In this document: piece by piece, positions 57,791 through 64,000 of the stretch
Position numbering within the stretch: position 1 is the first letter of the stretch
Layout of the letters: every line of letters starts with the position of its first letter
DNA from: Panax quinquefolius
Taxonomy: Eukaryota > Streptophyta > Magnoliopsida > Apiales > Araliaceae
Length of the DNA: 64,000 bases
NCBI GenBank assembly: GCA_020205615.1
Contig: CM035171.1
Location: forward strand, 26,043,741 to 26,107,740
Reading direction: 5' to 3'
Translations under genes and position numbers: made by a program
Notes under the pieces: generated by a model
Database searches by the model: none
The model's input: the letters and a program-made list of their open reading frames with translations, nothing else
Told to the model about the DNA's origin: nothing

Positions 57791-58335
57791 TTTGAATGTG
57801 TGTGTGTGTGTGGGTCAATGTGCTGTTATTTGGAAGTGGTGCGAGGCCTCGTTCGCACCTATATACACAGGGTTTGAATTTATGTAAAAATTCAGTGTTT
57901 AGCAAGATATAGCAATGATGTTTTATAAAAAGGTTTTTCAAACCCTGATGCTCAATAGTAATTAAGACCCTTTACACTTCCATTTTATTAAGTGTTCGGC
58001 TTGATTGATTTTATTTCCGATGGTGGGTTGGGAAGAAATACTCCCCATAAACACAAGCGTGAGATGGAGCGTAAAATGCACTCACCAACCATCTTTCTAA
58101 AAAAATTGAAATAAAGAAAAGACGGAAAAATAAGGGTAAAGAGCCCCCGTCTATAAAAAAAATGGTGCAAAAGAAGGGAGCATGAATACCCTATTCGGAA
58201 CCTGAGCCTTGGTAATTGTTTAAGCTAAGCTAGAACTGGTTTGTTTTTGGAAATTTTTGAGTTTATGCTGTATGATTCCTGATAAGAAACTGGTTATGTA
58301 ACTGAATTTGATTCAATATCAGTTGACATGAGTGT
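57791..58335. other. No gene recognised
   Basis: A GT-rich run at 57797-57812 and AT-rich text. The minus-strand frame 57988-58170 has no family content. It probably belongs to the interior of the E element whose LTR starts at 58562. Confidence 0.4.
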
Positions 58336-58561
58336 TACACACACACACACACACACTGTATTAGTTATAACAGGGTAAGATGTACGAATTGATAGTGAGT
58401 GCGGATTGATTTTGATATGAAGTATGACATGTATACTAGTTTTTCTGAGGCCATATGAGCAAATCATATTTATTGTCTTAATTCTGGATTCGTAGTTTAG
58501 TCGTTAGTACATTGCATTGCATTTTACTTGAGGACAAACAACGATCATGTTTGGGGGAATT
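58336..58561 (+). mobile_element. E-family interior end with (CA)n and purine tract
   Basis: (AC)n at 58337-58357, then CTGAGGCCATATGAG, TTACTTGAGGACAAACAACG and ATGTTTGGGGGAATT just before the LTR. Same order as in the two minus-strand copies at 55603-55820 and 63509-63770. Confidence 0.65.
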
Positions 58562-60089
58562 TGATGAGTAGGTTTTTAACCTACGATTTATGTTCGTTTA
58601 GCTTGATATATTGTTAGTCTTTGGTAATTTCATGTTACTTTTGATAGGTTGTTTGCTTGTTGCAGGATAATCCATGGGCCTATCAAAATGTTACAATTGG
58701 AAGAAGATTTCGAACAATTTGGAAGTTTCTAACTACATAGCGTGGGGGAATATTGTGTGTTGCATGGAAGCGATAGCGCGTGGTGTTGGGCGAGGAAACC
58801 TCTCAAGGCGATAATGTGGCGCTTGTTAGCAATATGTTCATTTAAATGAGCGGTATGTTGTGTCGAGGATTTTATTGGGCGAATTTTGCTGTTTGGCTAG
58901 AAGTTGGGCTATGATGGGAACTAATAATTCTTTATGTAATGTGATAATATTAGGAGTGTGTGTGTGGGAGTCTTTGACTCATGGGTGGTTGATTTTGAAA
59001 AGGTTTCATGTCTCCACTTGATTTCTTATGAGGGGAGTTAGAGTTGGATTAGGAGAGAGGTCTGGAACAAAATTGAGATTATTTTTATGTTAAGTGTGGA
59101 AGAAGAGAGGGTATTGGGATATACTACGATCGATCGAGATTTTAAAGAAGAAGATCTTGGAAGAAAGAAAGAAGGGGACTAATTCCACGAAGATTACAGA
59201 ATCGACGGGCGAGAAGGGTGGTGTATTACTATTCTCCTTAATTTTCTATATTCTGTAATTGGGATGATGTGTTCTTCTATTATTTCAGTTTTTAATTCAT
59301 TTGTTATGAACTAATTTGCTTATTAGACTTGTGATGGATCTTTGAGTGAAATGATGATTTTATAACTTTGATTTCCAATTCAATAAAATATTTTTAGTTT
59401 ATCTATGTTAATTTGAGCGTGAATTTATGAGTTGCTTGATAACCAATTCCTTGTGGATTTGAATGGAATCGAGAGAGGATATTCAAATCTAGACCTAGTT
59501 AATATAACATATGTCATGAATTTTGTCAATAGCAGATTTTTGATTATTGTTAAGGTAGAGATATGCTTGACATCATATGTAATCGAATAGAGAACTTGAG
59601 CTTAAACCTTCTTTAATTGCAGTTCACATAGAGATATAGTGAGTTGGTTGATTTAGGCGTTTAATGGATTTCTATCTTAGTTGTGGATTGACGTTAATAC
59701 GGTATTAGTGCATCGAGAGGTGGCTAGTATTACATTTGTGTTCTTGATTAATAAACTGGGATATTACATTGAGTTGGAATAAAGTTTTGAAAATCAGAGT
59801 GAAGCTTAAGGTGAAATCATGAGTCTAATTCTCCATTAATTGTTTGAAATTCCAGATTTTGGTATTAGTGATTATTTTGTGATATCTTATTTATTTATTA
59901 ATTTAGTTTCTATAATTTTACACCATTGATTTGAATAGTTTAATAGAATTAGGATTAATAGGAAATTGGTAATTGTGAAGTTAAAATTCTTGATAATTTG
60001 TCATCGTGGGAACGATACTTTATTCACTACTATATTACTTGTTGATCACGTACACTTGCGTGTTTTGCGCGTATTGATTTTGCCCAACA
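58562..60089 (+). repeat. E-family 3' LTR, plus orientation
   Basis: TGATGAGTAGG...GATTTTGCCCAACA, about 1,528 bp. The end holds GGGAACGATACTTTATTC and TTACTTGTTGATCACGTACA, matched in reverse at 4350-4430. Because it is preceded by a purine tract, it is a 3' LTR, and what follows at 60090 is target DNA. Confidence 0.7.
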
Positions 60090-60106
60090 CCTACCACCCG
60101 CTGGTC

Positions 60107-60892
60107 ATGATGTCGTAGTTTGACCAGTTTCAGGATTTTCATCCTTTCAAGGAGGCGTCCGATCAGCGTTCTGCTTCTCGTTATCTTTCAGCAGAGAAAT
60201 GATCCCGTGTGTATGCTTGTTGGGATCAGCGTGAGATAGCTGCCTTTTTTACGAGCCATCCGGATTGTTCTACAGAGTATTCTGCATGGATGGAGACAGA
60301 GATTGCACCCACTGCGATAGTATCCATATTACCGAGTAGTGATTCCGATGATGTAGAGCCTATGGAGGACATTGATTCTAACATTGAGGAGCCAGTTGCT
60401 AGGTTGCTAGCATTTCCTTTAGATTCTCCCAGTACTAGTACTGTTGTGATTCAGCATTCAACACAGTACTTTGAGCATAGTCTTCATTTGATAACCTTCG
60501 AGAGAGACCAGGCTAGAGCCTTGATGTTGATCGCCGTTGATGGGAGAGACACAGCTCTATTAGAGAGATATAAGGCATTAGCTCGCAGAGATGCCGCTGT
60601 TGTTGAGCGGGATAAGGCTAGATCAGCCAGAGATACATTGATAGTTGAGCGGGATAGTGCCATATCTGCCCGGGATGTAGCCGTTACAGATAGTACTGCA
60701 ATGAGGTCCCTTACCACTGGCATAATCGCAGAGATGAGCGCTTACATTGATGAGCATATGGTCACTATGCAGATGGCTGCAGATCTATTGGGTCGTGTGG
60801 ATATTCTCGTACAGGATACCACAGCTTCGCCTCCTTCTTCTGAGAGGGACGTCATGTTGGGCTTGTTAGCTCGTATATATCTGGACTTGTAG
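60107..60892 (+). pseudogene. Decayed reading frame with ERD-type heptad-like repeats
   Basis: One frame, 262 codons from the ATG at 60107, is broken by TAG (60116-60118) and TGA (60200-60202). The longest open part starts after the second stop. N-terminal part: FDQFQDFHPFKEASDQRSAS, later WDQREIAAFFTSHPDCSTEY. Middle: acidic linker SDSDDVEPMEDIDSNIEEP. C-terminal half: repeated ERDxARxARD units (FERDQARALM, ERYKALARRDAAVVERDKAR, SARDTLIVERDSAISARD), strongly helical and coiled-coil-like. I do not recognise the family. It may be an accessory protein of the Tat-like element in which it sits. The frame could begin further upstream, before the E insertion. Confidence 0.5.
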
Positions 60893-61235
60893 ACGAGTTT
60901 GTATCCTCCTGCACAGACTAGCTTAGCCATTTTGTCATGTACAATTTACATTGTGTATATCAAATAACATTATATATAGGGCAGGAAAATATATTTTTGG
61001 TCACTTCCCTTTTAGATATGCTTTGTTACTTGCTTGATATTTTGCCTACTGCTTCAGGGCTTGCGATCTTGATGTATTCTGAATTCCTCCTTGAGGGATG
61101 GACATTGAGATGTCTCTGGACAGTTCAGAATGGATCATTGATATGTATGTATCCCTACCATCTTTGGTGTCTTGGGACTGGTTTCTACATAGAAATGTGG
61201 ATAGGAGTTTGGCTTTCCTCTCGAAGATTGACCGC
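60893..61235. other. No feature recognised
   Basis: Sequence of mixed composition between the decayed frame and the hairpin series. The plus-strand frame 60937-61266 has no coding character. Confidence 0.4.
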
Positions 61236-61240
61236 ACCAC

Positions 61241-61730
61241 ATATGGTCGCCAGTACTTCTATTTAGGAGAAGCCTAGTTAATTCAATCTCTTATGGATTG
61301 GTGTTGCTCTTCAAGGTATAACCACAGCTTAGATGGTCGCCGAATCTCTTATTTGGGAGGAGTTCAGGTAATTCCATCCCTTTGGTCTGAAGCCAATGAA
61401 ATGTAGTGGATTAAAGGATGATCCCAATACCAGTTGACAAGGGTTTGTGTTTTGGTAGGGGGGATGAGACCGAACGATAAATGACTGCCTACGTACTCCT
61501 ATTGAAGAGGAGATCAGGTCTGCGTAGTTCGAACTTGGTGTAAGAGGTTCAACGCTGTATGTGGGAGTAATGGTGTAGGAATTTTTTATTTTTGTTTTTG
61601 TAAGGAGAAGGGAGTAGAAATGTTTTTGTTGTTTTTATTTTATTGCGACCGGGCCATTTAACATGGTTGCCTACGTACTCCTATTGAAGAGGAGATCAGG
61701 TCGGCGTAGTTCGCCCCTCAGGGCGAGTGG
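61241..61730 (+). repeat. Four spaced hairpin repeats with conserved stem
   Basis: A 5-bp stem with a 7-base loop recurs: CTTCT/AGAAG (61256-61272), CTCTT/AGGAG (61346-61362, one G-U pair), CTCCT/AGGAG (61496-61512), CTCCT/AGGAG (61678-61694). Loops are ATTTAGG, ATTTGGG, ATTGAAG, ATTGAAG. Copies 3 and 4 add an outer stem CTACG/CGTAG (61489/61523 and 61671/61705). A separate CGCCC-CTCA-GGGCG hairpin is at 61712-61725. TGCCTACGTA...GCGTAGTTC text is widespread in plant Tat-like elements. Confidence 0.7.
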
Positions 61731-61740
61731 AAAAGCGTAA

Positions 61741-61885
61741 TCCCATGTGCAGGTTAGATTGCGGGGAGGAGAAAGTTTAATCCTACGTTGAGGATAAACT
61801 GCAGGTACGAGAAGTTTGATCCCATGTATGGGTAGCCAAACTGCAAACGCGAGAGGTTCAATCCATAGTGGGATGACCTAAGTTG
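61741..61885 (+). repeat. Tandem array of about 42-bp hairpin units
   Basis: Consecutive units: GTTT-ATCC...GGAT-AAAC (61775-61799), GTTTG-CCCA-TGTA-TGGG-CAAAC (61814-61841), AGGT-ATCC...GGAT-ACCT (61854-61879). Each is followed by GCAGG/GCAAA/GTAGG and ACGxGAGA-like spacers. A weaker unit starts at 61741. Non-coding. Confidence 0.6.
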
Positions 61886-61959
61886 TAGGAACGCAGAGAA
61901 GCCAGGTTGCTGGCTTGAAAAGTATGTTTCCTTGAGGGGTATGTTGCCTCTTTTTTAGT

Positions 61960-63508
61960 TCTAACAAAAGAGCTCTAACTCATGGAAGCATACATGTGTC
62001 AAAAAGTAATATAGAGCAAGTAATGTATCGATCCCATAGGGAAAGTTGTTTAATTAAAATTACTATGCATCAACTAAATCACTATATTTATATGCTCAAA
62101 CTAATGAATATGATTGGTTTGTTACTCTAATTGCAAACAACAACTAAAACAAGAATAAAGATGTAATAAATCAAATCTGAAAGTAATGGGATCCTAACTT
62201 CATTTATATTTCATTTAATCACCACTATCATGCAAGACTTGTTCACATATCAAAGGAAAGTAGCCAAGAGCACTAAAAGAGTCATAGCCATTTTTCAATG
62301 CACTATGACCTACTTACACAACATCCACAAGCGATAGACTCTATGTAATCATCAATATAACCAAAATCACTATATGTCTATGTGAAGTTGCAACCATATT
62401 GAATTTAAGTACAAGCCCTTATTCTAACTCATACGGTGAAACAGTATATGTCTATCTGGTTCACGAAATACACAAGCCATATAAAACAGCCCATATACGC
62501 CTGCTATCATGATTACAATCCATACTTGCATATTCATTGTCAATTCCATACAAGTACAGAAACGAATGATGATCAAGCATTCATACATGCAAAACAATCA
62601 TGATAGAAATCCCAAATGATATGTAAATCAATCCACCATTCAAGCATGCAACCAAACTACATATTAAAATCTGTTAGAATCCCATAATGGAGTTTAGTTC
62701 ATGACTTAACCAAAAGCCATTATGGGATCAAAGCTAAACATGGCTAATAAGCAAGCAATTGAAAGATGAAAGATAAAAACAATCAATCCCAATTGCTGAA
62801 TAAAATCCACTATTAACGTTCAACTCCTCATAAAAATCCAGCAAAAATACTAATAAAATATCCACACCAGTAGAAAATCCCAAGAAGGAGTAAAAGAATA
62901 GAGTTTTGGCCTCCTTCTACGTTGGAATCTCTCTCCTAGTGTAAACCCTAATTCCAAGATGAAAATACGTAAAAATGAATAATTCTCAATAATCCCTCTG
63001 ACACCAGTCAGATATCGTTTAATAACCAATTACAACCCTTTTAATTAAAAATTAAAATAAAACAAATCAAGATAAATCGGCGCGCCTTGCCACGCTGGCT
63101 CCCACCTGTACTTACAGCGGGTAAGAAACACGTTATTGTGTCACGATCTCGGCCCCAGTTCTCATGGCGGTAGCGCGCTTCCACACTTTTGGGTTCTTGT
63201 TCTTGCTGCTTTGCGCACTTATACATTCACTGCTCCTTCCTTCATCCATCCAGCTTAGTCTTCTACTTCTTGACCCTCATGCCCTCGATATCACATCACA
63301 CTTGTGCCTCGCTTCATGCATCCATTAGCCTCATGCCTTCTAATTCCACCAAATTAGGCGCTTTTCGCACTTTTTCACCAAAAGGAGTTTTAAGTATATG
63401 CAATGCAAACTAACATGAAATGCAACTAAAACACACTAAAATGTACTTGAGATAGACATAGTTCGCGTGAATTGGTACTCAATAAGTAGGTATAAAACCC
63501 ACTTATCA
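61960..63508 (-). repeat. E-family LTR, minus orientation (copy E4)
   Basis: The right edge is defined by TGATAAGTGGGTTTTATACC on the minus strand (63508 downward) after a purine tract. The left edge (about 61960-61985) is set by AAAGTAATATAGAGCAAGTAATG and GTATCGATCCCATAGGGAAAG, which matches the LTR end of the other copies. The minus-strand frame 63041-63226 is not coding. Confidence 0.6.
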
Positions 63509-64000
63509 AATACCCCCAAACTTGAACTGTTACTTGCCCTCAAGCAATGCATACTAATGAACAATGAAAATGCAGCTAGATTACTATGCAACTAAATTAT
63601 GACGCAACTAATCTCACATTGTCTAGCTATCACAGAAATTCAGTCCAAATTGCCTCAGCAAATTTTTCTAGATTCAAGAATACAAGTTCAAACCAAACTG
63701 TAGGCATAATGTCATACACTTGGATAATTCATAAATGCTATAGATATGCTGTGTGTGTGTGTGTGTGTTATATTCACCAAAACTTGATTTAAGCAAAGAA
63801 TACTCATGCTATATTGCTCAAAACAGAAAATTATAGTTTAAATTAGGATTCATGTGTACATATACAACAGAGACTATTCCAACATATCAAAACAAACTGA
63901 GGTTCAACAATGGGCTTAACTGCTTTATTTTTACTCACGAGGGCGATTTTTCGCACTTTTCCGCGGTGTTTATTGCTAGTTTTCAATTCCTTTTTCTTTT
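63509..64000 (-). mobile_element. E-family interior, 3' non-coding part, running off the window
   Basis: Purine tract (plus-strand AATACCCCCAAACTTG at 63509-63523), TTGAGGGCAAGTAACAG on the minus strand, (GT)n at 63750-63768 and a CACGAGGGCGATTTTTCGC stretch at 63940. This parallels 55603-56010. No gene. Confidence 0.55.

Overview
The window is repeat-rich nuclear DNA of a flowering plant, probably a eudicot. It is AT-rich, interrupted by introns, and built almost wholly of nested transposable elements: Ty3/gypsy LTR retrotransposons with initiator-Met-tRNA-type primer sites, a CACTA DNA transposon, a hAT relic and Tat/Athila-like non-coding debris. I see no intact host gene, rRNA, tRNA or CRISPR array. 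The species cannot be named from the sequence.

Layout. 1-4342: two copies of a coding-poor large-LTR family (C/D) and a hAT transposase relic. 4343-5300 and 55414-55602: two halves of one minus-strand E-family LTR. Inside that lies an old minus-strand LTR (A-prime), now in three pieces: 5301-5934, 25186-26873 and 54543-55413. A-prime was hit by element C (5935-25180, TSD TAAAA), which has 4.09-kb LTRs and only 1.84 kb of non-coding interior. The 3' LTR of C was hit by a 9.2-kb CACTA element (15631-24859, TSD ATG). A-prime also holds a block made of three A LTRs with two gag-pol interiors (26874-42862, plus strand) and a minus-strand chromovirus B (42904-54542). 55603-64000 holds E-family LTRs, Tat-like blocks, a decayed 227-codon reading frame and repeated hairpins.

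Most interesting content. The CACTA element has no visible transposase. It carries pieces of at least four unrelated plant genes: promoter, leader, leader intron and first coding exon of 60S ribosomal protein L22; a LIN/CERBERUS-type U-box exon; membrane-span exons of an LRR receptor kinase; and two exons of an unrecognised, possibly plastid, membrane protein. Several stops in these pieces sit where the family has CGA, CAA or CAG, as expected from decay of methylated cytosine. At 61240-61880 a series of short hairpins keeps its stems while the bases change.

How the parts work together. Nothing here looks like a pathway. A and B encode broken gag-protease-RT-RNase H-integrase-chromodomain proteins. 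C/D and the CACTA element would need proteins supplied in trans. The two A interiors differ from each other mostly by small indels at C/G-rich spots, so some frameshifts may be consensus errors rather than biology.
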